A stretch of 64,000 nt of DNA from Xanthomonas vesicatoria ATCC 35937 (GCF_001908725.1 NZ_CP018725.1:4836001-4900000); one strand, 5' to 3'; counted from the stretch's first letter, positions 20,296 through 29,568 are shown. Made by a program: numbers and translations. The notes: generated by a model from the sequence alone, not told the origin.

Positions 20296-20357
20296 CGAAC
20301 ACCTCCCTGCGAGGATTGTCCTCGCTTTCAGGTGTCCGAGTTATCAGGGGTGGCTCA

Positions 20358-20803
20358 ACCCGTCCTCTTTGTATCCGCTTCTGGTCTGGTGCTGCCGGGC
20401 GGCAGGCCAAGCGTTGCAGGTCATCGCCAAAGGCTGCCGAGACATCGGGGCGGAGAGTGCAGTGACGAGGCGGATGATTGCAAAGCAGCGGGCCTATGAC
20501 GGCCGGCAATGGAGTCCAGAACGGCGAACAAGACATCGTCAGCCTGGGGTGGACTGTCCGCGTAGACACCAAGTGCACGCGTGGTACATGCCGCACAGAG
20601 TGCAGGCTACAACACCAGCAGATGAGCGCAGGAATGTTGTCAGCTGCTCCACCTGGAAGCGTCCTTGCCAGAGGAGCGCTTTCCACAGCGCTTCGCACCC
20701 GTCCCGCGGATAAACCAGCATCTATCAACTGCACTGCCAGTGTTGGCCCGATTCGCTACAGGCCCACCACCCACAGCCACAACCCACAGCCACAACCCAC
20801 GCA
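20358..20803. other. Non-coding stretch right of the insertion sequence
   Basis: I find no gene of recognisable family in this stretch. A short tandem repeat (CCACAGCCACAAC repeated, 20768-20798) lies close to the terminator of the next gene. Confidence 0.45.
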
Positions 20804-20842
20804 AAGCAGGCCCGCTCCGCATGCTGCCGAGCGGGCCTGCTT
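20804..20842 (-). terminator. Strong hairpin downstream of the RcnB-like gene
   Basis: AAGCAGGCCCGCTC at 20804-20817 pairs perfectly with GAGCGGGCCTGCTT at 20829-20842 (14-bp stem). It sits 20 bp after the stop codon of the minus-strand gene. There is no long T-run, so it may act as a terminator or as an mRNA 3' stabiliser. Confidence 0.65.
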
Positions 20843-20863
20843 GATGATGCGGATACGCGGGGA

Positions 20864-21268
20864 TCAACCCCCGCCGACGACGCTGGCGATCAAGCCGGTT
20901 GCAATGGCAATCAGCACGTATCGATTGTCCACGCGGCGCCATTCATGTCCGCGCGTCGGTTGCTTGAGGTGATGCTTGCGGTAATCGGCGACGCGGTTCC
21001 CGCGATGGTCAGGTGCAAGACGCTCGCCGCGATGGAAGGGCGGACCATGGCGGTCGTTGCGATGATCGTCGTGGTGCGCGCTGCGTCGATCATCGCGCCT
21101 GTCGTTTCGGTGATCGTCATGCCGGTCCGGGCCGCGATCATCGTGACGCTGCTCGATACGGTCGCGATCGTGATCGTGATCGTGATTGTCCTGCTGCTGG
21201 GGTGTGGCGAACGCGGCACCCGAGGCCAGCAGGGACACAACCATGAAAGATCCGATGAGGCGTTTCAT
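20864..21268 (-). CDS. RcnB-family periplasmic protein, His/Asp-rich
   Basis: The 134-residue protein has a signal peptide (MKRLIGSFMVVSLLASGAAF), a central His/Asp/Arg repeat region (HDHDHDRDR, RHDDHRNDRRDD) and a C-terminal RcnB-like domain. That domain has RGERLAPDHRGNRVADYRKH and WRRVDNRYVLIAIATGLI. RcnB of E. coli takes part in nickel/cobalt homeostasis, but the family is broad. The acidic-histidine linker is a plausible metal-binding region, which is inference. It precedes phoU on the same strand, with its own hairpin after it. Confidence 0.8.
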   Translation of the reverse strand: MKRLIGSFMVVSLLASGAAFATPQQQDNHDHDHDRDRIEQRHDDRGPDRHDDHRNDRRDDRRSAHHDDHRNDRHGPPFHRGERLAPDHRGNRVADYRKHHLKQPTRGHEWRRVDNRYVLIAIATGLIASVVGGG

Positions 21269-21392
21269 CTACGTACTCCTGCGTCACAGGAACGGCCTGT
21301 GGACAATCCCACCGTAGGAATTTTTAGCTGAATACGCAATGAAATAAGGCTTTCGCGATTTACCGCCCATTCGTGCCGATCCCCGGCGGCGA

Positions 21393-22103
21393 TCAGATCA
21401 CGCCGGTCGTGCTGGTGTCGTCGCGCTTCAGACGCGGCGGCAGCGGCTGTTCGCCATGCACCAGGAACCACACGTTCTCGGCGATGTTGGTCGCATGGTC
21501 GCCGATGCGCTCCAGGTTCTTGGCCATGAATAGTAGGTGCGTACACGGCGTGATGTTGCGCGGGTCTTCCATCATGTAGGTCAGCAGCTCGCGGAACAGG
21601 GCGGTGTATTGCGCGTCCAGGCGTGCGTCTTCGTCGCGCACACGGATCGCTGCGTCGGCATCCTTGTTGCGATACGCCTGCACGGCTTCGCGTACCGCAT
21701 CGGCGGCCATCTGACCAAGCGCGCGCAAGCCTACCGTCTGCGGCAGCGGCGGCGCGGAATTGAGGGCGATCGAGCGCTTGGCCACGTTGGCCGCGTAATC
21801 GCCGATGCGTTCGATATCCGCAGGAATCCGCAGGCCGGCCAGAATCTCGCGCAGATCGCGCGCCATCGGGCCGCGCAGTGCCAGGCGCATCACGTCGTGG
21901 CTGATCGCATGTTCCAGTGCGTCGATCGCTTCGTCGTTGACCACGATACGGTGCGCGGCGTTGTCGTCGCGACGCTCCACGACATCCAGCGCCGCTTCCA
22001 GTTGCGCCACCGCCGTGTCGCCCATGCGCACGATCTCGGCGACAAGACGGTGCTGCTCCTCGTCGTAGCTTTTGACGATATGGTCGTTGAGGTGCTGGTT
22101 CAT
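21393..22103 (-). CDS. phoU: Phosphate signalling regulator PhoU
   Basis: The 236-residue protein has two PhoU helical bundles with the acidic metal-binding patterns (DEAIDALEHAISHDVMRLAL; ERIGDYAANVAKRS in repeat 1 and ERIGDHATNIAENV in repeat 2). PhoU links the Pst transporter to the PhoR/PhoB kinase and keeps the Pho regulon off when phosphate is ample. It is the last gene of the pst block, 110 bp after pstB. ATG 22103 was chosen because it gives the family N-terminus (MNQHLNDHIVKSYDEE). Confidence 0.94.
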   Translation of the reverse strand: MNQHLNDHIVKSYDEEQHRLVAEIVRMGDTAVAQLEAALDVVERRDDNAAHRIVVNDEAIDALEHAISHDVMRLALRGPMARDLREILAGLRIPADIERIGDYAANVAKRSIALNSAPPLPQTVGLRALGQMAADAVREAVQAYRNKDADAAIRVRDEDARLDAQYTALFRELLTYMMEDPRNITPCTHLLFMAKNLERIGDHATNIAENVWFLVHGEQPLPPRLKRDDTSTTGVI

Positions 22104-22213
22104 CGTGATCTCGATTCGTGGCAGTGGTGGATGTCCGTCAGCCACGCCGAACAATGTGCAGGGCAGAGTGACGGAGCTGCTTCAGTGCGGGCGTGGAGGT
22201 GCGGCGCCTTACA

Positions 22214-23044
22214 TCAACCGAAACGGCCGGTGATGTAGTCCTCGGTCTGCTGCTTGGACGGCTGGGAAAAAATGGTTTCGGTGCGGTCGTGTTCGATCAG
22301 GTCGCCCAGATACATGAAGGCGGTGTAATCGGACACGCGCGCGGCCTGCTGCATGTTGTGGGTCACGATCACGATGGTGTAGTCACGCTTGAGTTCTTCC
22401 ACCAACTGTTCGATACGGCTGGTGGAGATCGGATCCAGCGCCGAGGTGGGTTCGTCCAGCAGCAACACGTCCGGACGCAGCGCAACTGCACGCGCAATGC
22501 ACAGGCGTTGCTGCTGGCCGCCAGACAGGCCCAGCGCGCTTTGCCCCAGCTTGTCCTTGACCTCGTCCCACAATGCGCCCTGGCGCAAGGCCTGTTCCAC
22601 GCGGTTCTGCATGTCGGGCTTGGACAGTTTTTCGTGGTGACGGATGCCGTAGGCGACGTTTTCGAAGATGGTCATCGGAAACGGCACCGGCTTCTGGAAC
22701 ACCATGCCCACCTTGCTGCGCAGGCGGTTCATCGGATACTTCGGCGACAGGATGTTTTCGCCATCCAGCAGCACCTCGCCGCGCGCTTCCATCTTGGGGT
22801 ATAGCGCATAGATGCGGTTGAAGATGCGCAGCAGGGTCGATTTGCCGCAGCCGGAGGGGCCGATCAGCGCGGTAACGCGCTTTTCCGGAATCTCGATGTC
22901 GATGCTTTTGAGCGCGTGGTACTTGTCGTAATAGAAATCCAGATTGCGTGCGGCCACCTTCACCGGCGCCTGCGCCGTCGGCGCCCCCTTGGCGGCCGGA
23001 ACAGCGATGCGATGCATCGGCTTGGCGTTTTGGAGATCGTTCAT
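22214..23044 (-). CDS. pstB: Phosphate ABC transporter ATPase PstB
   Basis: The 276-residue ATPase energises phosphate import by PstSCA. Walker A is GPSGCGKS (62-69), the signature is [10 protein letters not shown] and Walker B is [13 protein letters not shown]. Two starts are plausible: ATG 23044 (MNDLQNAKP) gives the length used here. ATG 23074 (MTDLSFRT) overlaps the pstA stop and would couple translation, adding 10 residues. An N-terminal extension of about 30 residues precedes the ABC domain. Confidence 0.94.
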   Translation of the reverse strand: MNDLQNAKPMHRIAVPAAKGAPTAQAPVKVAARNLDFYYDKYHALKSIDIEIPEKRVTALIGPSGCGKSTLLRIFNRIYALYPKMEARGEVLLDGENILSPKYPMNRLRSKVGMVFQKPVPFPMTIFENVAYGIRHHEKLSKPDMQNRVEQALRQGALWDEVKDKLGQSALGLSGGQQQRLCIARAVALRPDVLLLDEPTSALDPISTSRIEQLVEELKRDYTIVIVTHNMQQAARVSDYTAFMYLGDLIEHDRTETIFSQPSKQQTEDYITGRFG

Positions 23045-23066
23045 ATCGGGTGTCCGGAAAGAAAGG

Positions 23067-23936
23067 TCAGTCATTGGAAATCTTGTTACGCAGCAGCAGC
23101 GCACGTGCGCCCAGGCTCACCAACAAGACGAACACGGTCAGCACTAGCGCGCCGGACCAGGCCAGGGTCTGCCAGGATTCGTACGGGCTGCCTGCAAACT
23201 GGTTCATGATCACCGGCACGCTGGCCATCGGTTGGAAGATGTTGCTGTTCCAGTATTGATTGCCGAACGCAGTGAACAGCAACGGTGCGGTTTCACCGCT
23301 GATGCGTGCCAGCGCCAGCAGCACGCCGGTGAGAATGCCGGCCGAAGCGGCGCGATAGAGCACCTGCACGGTGACCTTCCACTGCGGAATGCCCAGCGAC
23401 AACGCGGCTTCGCGCATCTGCGCCGGCACCAGCCGCAGCATCTCGTCGGTGGTGCGCACCACCACCGGCAACACGATGAAGGCCAGCGACAACGCGCCTG
23501 CAAATGCAGAGAAGCGCCCGCCGGTCTGGATCACATACAAGGTGTAGACGAACAGGCCCAGCACGATCGACGGCGCCGACAACAGGATGTCGTTGACGAA
23601 GCGCACCACGATGCCCGCCTTGCGCGCATTGCCGTACTCGGCCAGCCAGGTGCCGGCCGCCACGCCCAGTGGCGTCCCGATCGCCAGCGCCAGCCCGCAC
23701 ATCACCGCGCTGCCGAAGAAAGCATTGAGCAGGCCACCTTCCTGCATCGGTGGCGGCGTCATCTTGGTAAACAGATTGAGATCGATGCCGGGCACGCCCT
23801 TGGACAACAAGGTCCACAGGATCCAGGCCAGGAAGAACAGCCCGAACACCGCGGTGATGCACGACAACAACAGTGCCACCACATTGGTGATGCGGCGACG
23901 GTTGTACAGCGATTGCGAGACCGAAGACGCAGACAT
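23067..23936 (-). CDS. pstA: Phosphate ABC transporter permease PstA
   Basis: The 289-residue inner-membrane permease has about six hydrophobic segments and the EAA-type loop ([20 protein letters not shown]) that docks with the PstB ATPase. A basic N-terminus (YNRRRITN) precedes the first helix. Its start overlaps the pstC stop (TGATG), so the two permease subunits are made in a coupled fashion. It pairs with PstC to form the phosphate channel. Confidence 0.94.
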   Translation of the reverse strand: MSASSVSQSLYNRRRITNVVALLLSCITAVFGLFFLAWILWTLLSKGVPGIDLNLFTKMTPPPMQEGGLLNAFFGSAVMCGLALAIGTPLGVAAGTWLAEYGNARKAGIVVRFVNDILLSAPSIVLGLFVYTLYVIQTGGRFSAFAGALSLAFIVLPVVVRTTDEMLRLVPAQMREAALSLGIPQWKVTVQVLYRAASAGILTGVLLALARISGETAPLLFTAFGNQYWNSNIFQPMASVPVIMNQFAGSPYESWQTLAWSGALVLTVFVLLVSLGARALLLRNKISND

Positions 23937-24910
23937 CAGTTGCCCTCCCGACGCGACAGCTGCATCAGCATGAAGCGCGCGATCGCCAGCACGATGAAGG
24001 TCACGATGAACAATACGAAGCCCAGCAGCAGCAGGGCCGAGCGATAGGTTTCGGTGGCCTCGCCGAAGTCATTGGCGATCAATGCCGCAATGGTGGTGCC
24101 AGGCTCCAGCAACGAGGGCGACAGCCGCACTGTGTTGCCGACCACGAAGGCCACCGCCATGGTTTCGCCCAACGCGCGTCCTAGCCCGAGAAACACGCCG
24201 CCAATCACCGCCGAGCGTGTATACGGCAACACGATGTCCCAGCTGACTTCCCACTTGGTGGAGCCAAGCGCGTATGCCGACTCCTTCAGGCGCGTCGGCA
24301 CGGTCAGAAACACTTCGCGCATTACCGAGGAGATAAACGGGATCACCATGATCGCCAACACGAAACCTGCAGTGAGCAGGCCGATGCCCAGCGGCGGCCC
24401 CTGAAACAGCGGACCGATCACCGGCAGCGTGCCCAGGTGATCGTTGAGCCACGGCGTCACGTGCTCGGTCATCACCGGCACCAGCACAAACAGGCCCCAC
24501 ATGCCGTAGATGATCGACGGAATGCCGGCCAGCAGTTCGATTGCCGTGCCCACCGGCCCGCGCAACCAGCGCGGCGCCACTTCGGTGAGAAAGAAGGCGA
24601 TGCCAAAGCTCACCGGCACCGCGATCACCATCGCGATCAATGCGGTCACCAGGGTGCCGTAAATCGGCGCCAGCGCACCGTACTTGTTTTCGACTGGATT
24701 CCAGTCGGCGGAATAGAAAAAGCTCAGACCCTGCATCTGCAGTGCATGGCGTCCGCCCCACAACATCGACAGCGCTGCGCTGCCGAGCGCCAACAGGGCG
24801 AACACGACGGTGGCGGCCAGCGCAAGCTTGAACAGGCGATCGGCACGCGCATCGCGCAGATCGCGGCCGCGGGGGGCGGTCATCGCTTCGGGAAGGGCGG
24901 TGGCATTCAT
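23936..24910 (-). CDS. pstC: Phosphate ABC transporter permease PstC
   Basis: The 324-residue permease has an N-terminal cytoplasmic stretch (RGRDLRDARADRLFKL), several transmembrane helices and the EAA loop (ESAYALGSTKWEVSWDIVLP). It has the family blocks IPSIIYGMWGLF and GLGRALGETMAVAFVVGN. It is the first permease gene after pstS, with a 112-bp gap holding a GC-rich hairpin. Such a gap often lets the binding protein be made in excess of the membrane subunits. Confidence 0.94.
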   Translation of the reverse strand: MNATALPEAMTAPRGRDLRDARADRLFKLALAATVVFALLALGSAALSMLWGGRHALQMQGLSFFYSADWNPVENKYGALAPIYGTLVTALIAMVIAVPVSFGIAFFLTEVAPRWLRGPVGTAIELLAGIPSIIYGMWGLFVLVPVMTEHVTPWLNDHLGTLPVIGPLFQGPPLGIGLLTAGFVLAIMVIPFISSVMREVFLTVPTRLKESAYALGSTKWEVSWDIVLPYTRSAVIGGVFLGLGRALGETMAVAFVVGNTVRLSPSLLEPGTTIAALIANDFGEATETYRSALLLLGFVLFIVTFIVLAIARFMLMQLSRREGN

Positions 24911-24996
24911 TCGATTGAACTCGTCACCCGCGCGTTGGCGGGAGCGTGAAACATCAGGAACGGGGAGGTACCCGCAGGCACCTCACCGCCGCGCAG

Positions 24997-25013
24997 CCCG
25001 CCATGCAGGCGGG
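24997..25013 (-). promoter_or_regulatory. GC hairpin between pstS and pstC
   Basis: CCCGCC (24997-25002) and GGCGGG (25008-25013) form a short stem 10 bp after the pstS stop. It has no T-run, so partial termination or 3'-end protection of pstS mRNA is more likely than full termination. Confidence 0.45.
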
Positions 25014-25022
25014 ATGCAGGCA

Positions 25023-26114
25023 TTACTTGAACTCGCTGCCCCAATAGGCTTCGATCTGCTTCACCAGCTCCGGCGGCAGCGGCACGTAATGCAGCTCGCT
25101 GGCCTGAGCCTGGCCGTTTTCCAGCGCCCACTTGAAGAAGTCCAGCGTCGCCTTGCTGCGCGCCGCATCCTTGGCCTGCTTGTGCATCAGCATGAAGTTG
25201 GTGGCCGTGATCGGCCAGGCCTTTTCGCCCGGCGCATTGGTGATCACCAGATTGAAGTCCCTGGCATTGGCCCAGTCGGCACTGGCGGCAGCGGCGGCAA
25301 AGCTGTCTGCATTCGGCTCGACCCACTGGCCTGCAGCGTTCTGCAGCGAGGTGTACGGCATCTTGTTCTGCAGCGCATAAGCCAGCTCGACGTAACCGAT
25401 CGAACCCTTGATCTGCTGCACGTACGAGGCAACGCCTTCATTGCCCTTGCCGCCCACGCCGCCCGGCCACTGCACGGAGGTGCCTTCGCCGACCTTGCTC
25501 TTCCACTCCGGGCTGACCTTGGACAGGTAGTTGGAGAAGTTGAAGGTGGTGCCCGAACCGTCCGAGCGATGCACCAGGTTGATCTTGGTGGCCGGCAGGG
25601 TCACGCCGGGATTGGCCGCGACAATGGCCGCGTCGTTCCACATGGTGACCTTGCCCAGGAAGATGTCGCCCAGCAGCGCGCCGGTCAGACGCAGCTTGCC
25701 CGGTGCCATGCCTTCCAGATTGACCACCGGCACCACGCCGCCGATGGCGGACGGGAACTGGCCCAGGCCGGCCTGTTGCAGTTCGGCGCTATCGAGCGGC
25801 TTGTCGGTCGAGCCAAAATCCACCGTACCCGCCTTGATCTGCGCAATGCCGCCGCCCGAACCGATGGACTGGTAGTTCACCTTGTTGCCGGTAGCAGCGT
25901 TGTAGTCGGCCGACCACTTGGACACCAGCGGGTAGATGAAGGACGCGCCGGCGCCGGAGATTTCTGCGCCCTTGCTGTCGCTGGCGGCGGTACCTGCGGT
26001 CGGCGCACCTTTGGCGGCGTCGCCGGACTGCGCGTCCTTGCCGGGCGAGCACGCGGCCAGGGCAAGGGCGATGGTGAGGGACAGGGCGGTCAGGCTGGCC
26101 GACTGCAGTTTCAT
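25023..26114 (-). CDS. pstS: Phosphate-binding protein PstS
   Basis: The 363-residue protein starts with a lipoprotein-type signal (ALALAAC lipobox, Cys about 22) and a Ala/Gly/Asp-rich linker, followed by the type II periplasmic binding fold. Phosphate-contact blocks include GAGASFIYPLVSKW, DFGSTDKPL and HRSDGSGTTFNFSNYL. It captures phosphate in the periplasm for PstCAB. A Pho-box-like site lies 60-80 bp upstream. A close paralogue, now frameshifted, lies immediately upstream. Confidence 0.94.
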   Translation of the reverse strand: MKLQSASLTALSLTIALALAACSPGKDAQSGDAAKGAPTAGTAASDSKGAEISGAGASFIYPLVSKWSADYNAATGNKVNYQSIGSGGGIAQIKAGTVDFGSTDKPLDSAELQQAGLGQFPSAIGGVVPVVNLEGMAPGKLRLTGALLGDIFLGKVTMWNDAAIVAANPGVTLPATKINLVHRSDGSGTTFNFSNYLSKVSPEWKSKVGEGTSVQWPGGVGGKGNEGVASYVQQIKGSIGYVELAYALQNKMPYTSLQNAAGQWVEPNADSFAAAAASADWANARDFNLVITNAPGEKAWPITATNFMLMHKQAKDAARSKATLDFFKWALENGQAQASELHYVPLPPELVKQIEAYWGSEFK

Positions 26115-26174
26115 GGAAGCTCCGAGGCTGGATGGGCCGGTGTCCGGCAGACCACGCTATGAAATGATGTTTTT

Positions 26175-26192
26175 GTTACACCCGCATGACAG
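26175..26192 (-). promoter_or_regulatory. Pho box upstream of pstS
   Basis: The minus strand reads CTGTCAT, four bases, GTGTAAC, close to the PhoB direct-repeat pattern CTGTCAT-N4-CTGTCAT. It is 61 bp from the pstS start, between that gene and the upstream terminator, so pstS likely has its own phosphate-controlled promoter. Confidence 0.7.
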
Positions 26193-26213
26193 TGCCTTCC
26201 GGAGAGGCATCAC

Positions 26214-26260
26214 AAAAAAAGACGCGAATCGCGGGGGATCGCACCCCCGGGATCCGCGTC
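26214..26260 (-). terminator. Rho-independent terminator after the pstS paralogue
   Basis: On the minus strand a 17-bp, nearly perfect stem (26244-26260 with 26221-26237, both GACGCG..ATC.CGGGGG type) is followed by seven Ts (26214-26220). It isolates pstS from transcripts of the upstream paralogue. About 190 bp between it and that gene hold nothing I recognise. Confidence 0.85.
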
Positions 26261-26447
26261 CCGGTCCCGACGCCGGGGAGAGAGACGGCGTCGTTCCTGT
26301 CCTGCTGAGAGTGGCCAGTCAACGTGACACGGAGGTGTCAGCCTGGCTTGGTGGAAGCGCGCCGGAGTCGGTGCTCATGCGCAACCGCCGTCGTCACCTG
26401 CAGCGGCGCGCACCTGGTGATGCACGCCGCTGCGTCGCTGCACGCGT

Positions 26448-27466
26448 TTAGCGCGGCAGGTTCTTGGCCCAATACCCTTCGATCTGCGTCACCAGGCTGT
26501 CCGGCAGCGGCACGTAGTCCAGCGCCTTGGCCTGCGCGTCGCCCTTGCTGTAGACCCAGCGGAAGAATTCCAGGGTGTTCTTGAGGCCCGCGGCATTCTT
26601 CGGCTTCTTCTGCACCAGGATGAAGTTGGTGGCAGTGATCGGCCAGGCGTTGTCACCGGCGGCGTTGGTCATCACCAGGTAGAAGTCCTTGGTGTTGGCC
26701 CAGTCGGCACTGTTGGCCGCGGCGGCGAAGGTTTCATCGGACGGCTGCACAACCTTGCCGGCCGCATTTTTCATCGCGGTATAGGCCATCTTGTTCTGCA
26801 GTGCGTACGAGAGCTCGACGTAGCCGATGCCACCCTTGATCTGCTTCACATAGGCAGCCACACCCTCGTTGCCCTTGCCGCCGATGCCGGTCGGCCACTG
26901 CACGGCGGTGCCTTCGCCGACCTTGCTCTTCCAGTCCGGGTTGACCTTGGACAGGTAGTTGGTGAAGTTGAAGCTGGTGCCCGAACCATCGGAGCGGTGC
27001 ACCACGGTGATCTTGCCGTCGGGGAGCTTCACACCCGGGTTGAGCGCGGCAATCGCCGGATCGTTCCAGGTGCTGACCTTGCCCAGGAAGATGTCGCCAG
27101 GGTCTTGCCATCGAGCTTGAGCGTGCCGGGGGCGATACCGGGCACGTTGACCACCGGCACCACGCCGCCGATGACCGACGGAAACTGCGCCAGGCCGGCA
27201 GCGGCCAGGTCTTCCGGCTTCAGCGGGGCATCGGAGGAGCCGAAGTCCACGCTGGCTGCCTTGATCTGGGCAATGCCGCCGCCGGAGCCGATCGATTGAT
27301 AGTTGACCTGCTTCTTGGTGGCGGCGTTGTAGTCGGCCGACCACTTGGACATGACGGGGTAGATGAAGGACGCACCGGCGCCGGTGACATCGGCAGCCTG
27401 GGCGCACAACGCCAGCGAAGCGGCGAGCACGCCGACGGCCAGACGGGTCTTGAAGGAGTGGGTCAC
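26448..27466 (-). pseudogene. Second pstS-type phosphate-binding protein gene, frameshifted
   Basis: The N-terminal part starts at GTG 27466 (VTHSFKTRLAVGVLAASL, a signal peptide) after a GGAG site and runs through GAGASFIYPVMSKW to GTLKLDGKTLA, then leaves frame. The rest continues in another frame as GDIFLGKVSTWNDPAIA down to EGYWAKNLPR. At 27095-27099 the plus strand reads CGCCA, where the pstS paralogue (about 25670) has CGCCCA. One C is missing, breaking the gene about one third of the way in. Unlike PstS it has no lipobox. Either a recent inactivation or a sequencing error. Confidence 0.88.
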
Positions 27467-27531
27467 GGAACAGCTCCAGAAAAGGGTAGGGATCACGACG
27501 TCCCGCGGTGGCGCCATTGCAGGGCAAGGGC

Positions 27532-27560
27532 ATGACCGTGAGGTGTCGAACAGATGACAG
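27532..27560 (-). promoter_or_regulatory. Triple Pho half-site upstream of the pstS paralogue
   Basis: On the minus strand three heptamers occur at 11-bp spacing: CTGTCAT, TCGACAC and CGGTCAT. That is one more half-site than a basic Pho box. The first is a perfect consensus match; the others are partial. The site is about 65-95 bp before the GTG start. Confidence 0.6.
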
Positions 27561-27660
27561 AACTAAGATGGGTATGCGAACGCATACCGGGGCAGCCGAG
27601 GCGAGTCCGACCACCGCCTACACTCAGGCGAGCGCACACGGTGGACAGGGACGCAGAGGC

Positions 27661-28911
27661 TTACCAATAGAACTGCGCACGCGCTTCGATGATCGACGGG
27701 TTGTCATCGACCAGACTGCGCGTGGCGCTGCTGTAACGGGTGCTTTCCACCTTTGCGTAGTCCAGCGCGAACTTGAAGTTGGAGCGCCAGTACCAGTTGG
27801 CGCCGATGGTCCACACGTTCATCTTGCCGCCCAGCACCCCATCCACGAACGGTGTATTGCCGTTGGCGATCAGGTGACCATCGTTGAGGTCCAGGGTGTC
27901 GTAGCGCACGGCCAGCTGCCACAGGCCCGACGCCGGTTCGTTCGGCAGCGGGGTGGTCGGCACGCCGGCCTTGTAGCCCCAGGTTTCGCCGCTGATGTTC
28001 CACACGCCGCTGACGTACCAGCCGTCGCTCTTGTAATCCTGCGCGTTGTTGCCGATGCGCTTGGCGTTCTCCTGGAAATATTCGCTCTGCAGCTTGAACG
28101 GCCCGGTCACCCACATCGCCTCGGCACCGGCCACACCCACGCGATCCACATTGGTGATGGCGCCGCTGTCGATCAGACGGATGGTGGTGAGGTCGGCGTC
28201 CGGACGTGCACGCAGGCGCAGGGTGTCGTCGTCGGTGTCGTAACCCAGGTAGCTCAGACCGAAGTGCAGCACATTGCCGCTCTCGTTGATCGGCGCCCAG
28301 GTGCCGCGCGCGCCGTAACCGCTGCCATGGGCCTGGTTACGGGTCAGTTCGCGGCCGAAGGCACTGGCAGTCACGCTCCAGTTGTTGTCGCCCATGCCGT
28401 ACGCCACGCCCAACCGACGCGACATGCCGTAGGTATTGGTCACCGACGCCTTGGAGACGAAATCGTTGTTTTTGGTGCTGGACAGCTCTTCCAGACTATT
28501 GGGCTGCTTGAACTGACCGATCTGCAGGTAATTGTTGGCGTTGCCGCCGAACTTGTACTTGACGTTGTTGTCCAGAAAGCGACCGGTGCTGCGGATGGTG
28601 GTGCCACGGATGGTCACTTCCTTCAGCACGCTCGGATCGTACCCGGCCACCCACTCAACGTTGCCCGGGCCCTTGCCCTTGAGCACCAATTCGGCGCGAC
28701 GGATGCTGAATTCTGAATTGTCGCCATTGGCGCCGATCGCGCCGTTGAGATCCTGCACATCGTTGTGGAACCAGTTGCCGTCGGCCTGGACCAGGCCTTC
28801 CAGCGAGACCTCCGAGCCGCCGATCACATCGATGGCGATTTCGGCATGCGCGGCGGGTGCGGCAAGTGCCAGCAACAGTGCCGAACCAAGCAGGGTGGGA
28901 GCGAGTTTCAT
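27661..28911 (-). CDS. oprO: Phosphate-selective porin O/P
   Basis: The 416-residue outer-membrane protein has a signal peptide (MKLAPTLLGSALLLALAAPA...AHAE) and beta-barrel composition ending in FYW, with the C-terminal aromatic residue needed for barrel assembly. It resembles Pseudomonas OprO/OprP, anion-specific trimers induced at low phosphate. Blocks such as LVQADGNWFHND, FSIRRAELVLKGK and YVSGVWNISGETWGYK fit the family. It is first in the block that runs through pstS to phoU, so phosphate crosses the outer membrane here and is then taken by PstS. Confidence 0.9.
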   Translation of the reverse strand: MKLAPTLLGSALLLALAAPAAHAEIAIDVIGGSEVSLEGLVQADGNWFHNDVQDLNGAIGANGDNSEFSIRRAELVLKGKGPGNVEWVAGYDPSVLKEVTIRGTTIRSTGRFLDNNVKYKFGGNANNYLQIGQFKQPNSLEELSSTKNNDFVSKASVTNTYGMSRRLGVAYGMGDNNWSVTASAFGRELTRNQAHGSGYGARGTWAPINESGNVLHFGLSYLGYDTDDDTLRLRARPDADLTTIRLIDSGAITNVDRVGVAGAEAMWVTGPFKLQSEYFQENAKRIGNNAQDYKSDGWYVSGVWNISGETWGYKAGVPTTPLPNEPASGLWQLAVRYDTLDLNDGHLIANGNTPFVDGVLGGKMNVWTIGANWYWRSNFKFALDYAKVESTRYSSATRSLVDDNPSIIEARAQFYW

Positions 28912-28957
28912 AGATGCCTTGCGACCTGAGAAAGTGGGCGCAGGCTATGGCGTGAAA

Positions 28958-28975
28958 GTTGCGTTAATGTGACAA
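28958..28975 (-). promoter_or_regulatory. Possible Pho box upstream of oprO
   Basis: The minus strand reads TTGTCAC, four bases, ACGCAAC at about 50 bp from the start. The first half matches the Pho heptamer well, the second only partly. The rest of the 315-bp divergent gap (28912-29226) is AT-richer than the genes and should hold promoters for oprO and for the small secreted protein; I cannot place them firmly. Confidence 0.4.
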
Positions 28976-29226
28976 AACCACAGAAACGTAATAAATGATT
29001 TTTGCCATTGAAGACAAGAGTTTACGAGCGTTTGTACTGTGTCGCCGTGTGTCAATAACCTGAACGACTCGGCTATATGACAGTGCATCCCGCAATGCTG
29101 AATTGGGAGCCATTGAAAGCGTCTGCCGTGGCGACCTGAACCGCAGCCATTGGCGGGCATGTTTTATGTCAGCTTGTGCAATGCACCACTTGCGCATGCA
29201 GCTTCTAAATTGTTAGTTTCGAGGCC

Positions 29227-29568
29227 ATGTTTCCTCGATTCCTCCAATTGCTCCTGGTCTGCCTGCTCGCGCTCACCGCGTGGTCGGCAGCCAGCGCACA
29301 TACGCGCATCCATGATGCATTGATGAGCGACGGATTGGCGGTGATGGTGGATGCTGGCGAAGAACGCGATGCAGCAGAAGATCCGCAGGACGAAGGCGAT
29401 ACACAAAGCCAAGTCGATACACAGCCTGCAGACGATATCCCCTTGCTCTCCCAAGCATGGCCGATGCTGGCGCGGTATTCCCCCTCTTGGCACGCGCATC
29501 ATGCGCCGGCAAATCAAAAACGCGACCTGATCCCGCAACTGCGTCCTCCAAACGCACTGCTTGGCTGA
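29227..29568 (+). CDS. Small secreted acidic protein of unknown function
   Basis: The 113-residue product begins with a clear signal peptide (MFPRFLQLLLVCLLALTAWS, cleavage after ASA). A strongly acidic segment follows (EERDAAEDPQDEGDTQ) and then a His-containing tail (YSPSWHAHHAPANQ). An upstream GAGG site supports the ATG at 29227. I do not recognise a family. It lies 115 bp before a carbonic anhydrase gene on the same strand, so it could share that transcript. Confidence 0.6.
   Translation: MFPRFLQLLLVCLLALTAWSAASAHTRIHDALMSDGLAVMVDAGEERDAAEDPQDEGDTQSQVDTQPADDIPLLSQAWPMLARYSPSWHAHHAPANQKRDLIPQLRPPNALLG

Larger units (their letters stand above)
19115..20357 (-). mobile_element. IS3-family insertion sequence, degenerate
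   Basis: The element is 1243 bp with imperfect terminal inverted repeats: TGAGCCACCCCCGATTTCTC at the left end (19115) matches TGAGCCACCCCTGATAACTC at the right end (minus strand from 20357), both continuing GGACA. Ends are TG...CA, as in IS3 elements. The flanking bases are ACC on each side (19112-19114, 20358-20360), consistent with a 3-bp target duplication. It carries orfA and orfB on the minus strand with an A7 slippery run at 20035-20041. orfB has a frameshift, so the copy is probably immobile by itself. Confidence 0.92.

Noticed and set aside
20358..20734. Minus-strand open frame beside the insertion sequence as a disrupted gene
   Set aside because: The frame runs into the element by chance, has no family resemblance and the left flank of the element has no matching partner.
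20768..20800. Short tandem repeat CCACAGCCACAAC as a possible CRISPR remnant
   Set aside because: Only about two and a half units without spacers; simple slippage is enough.
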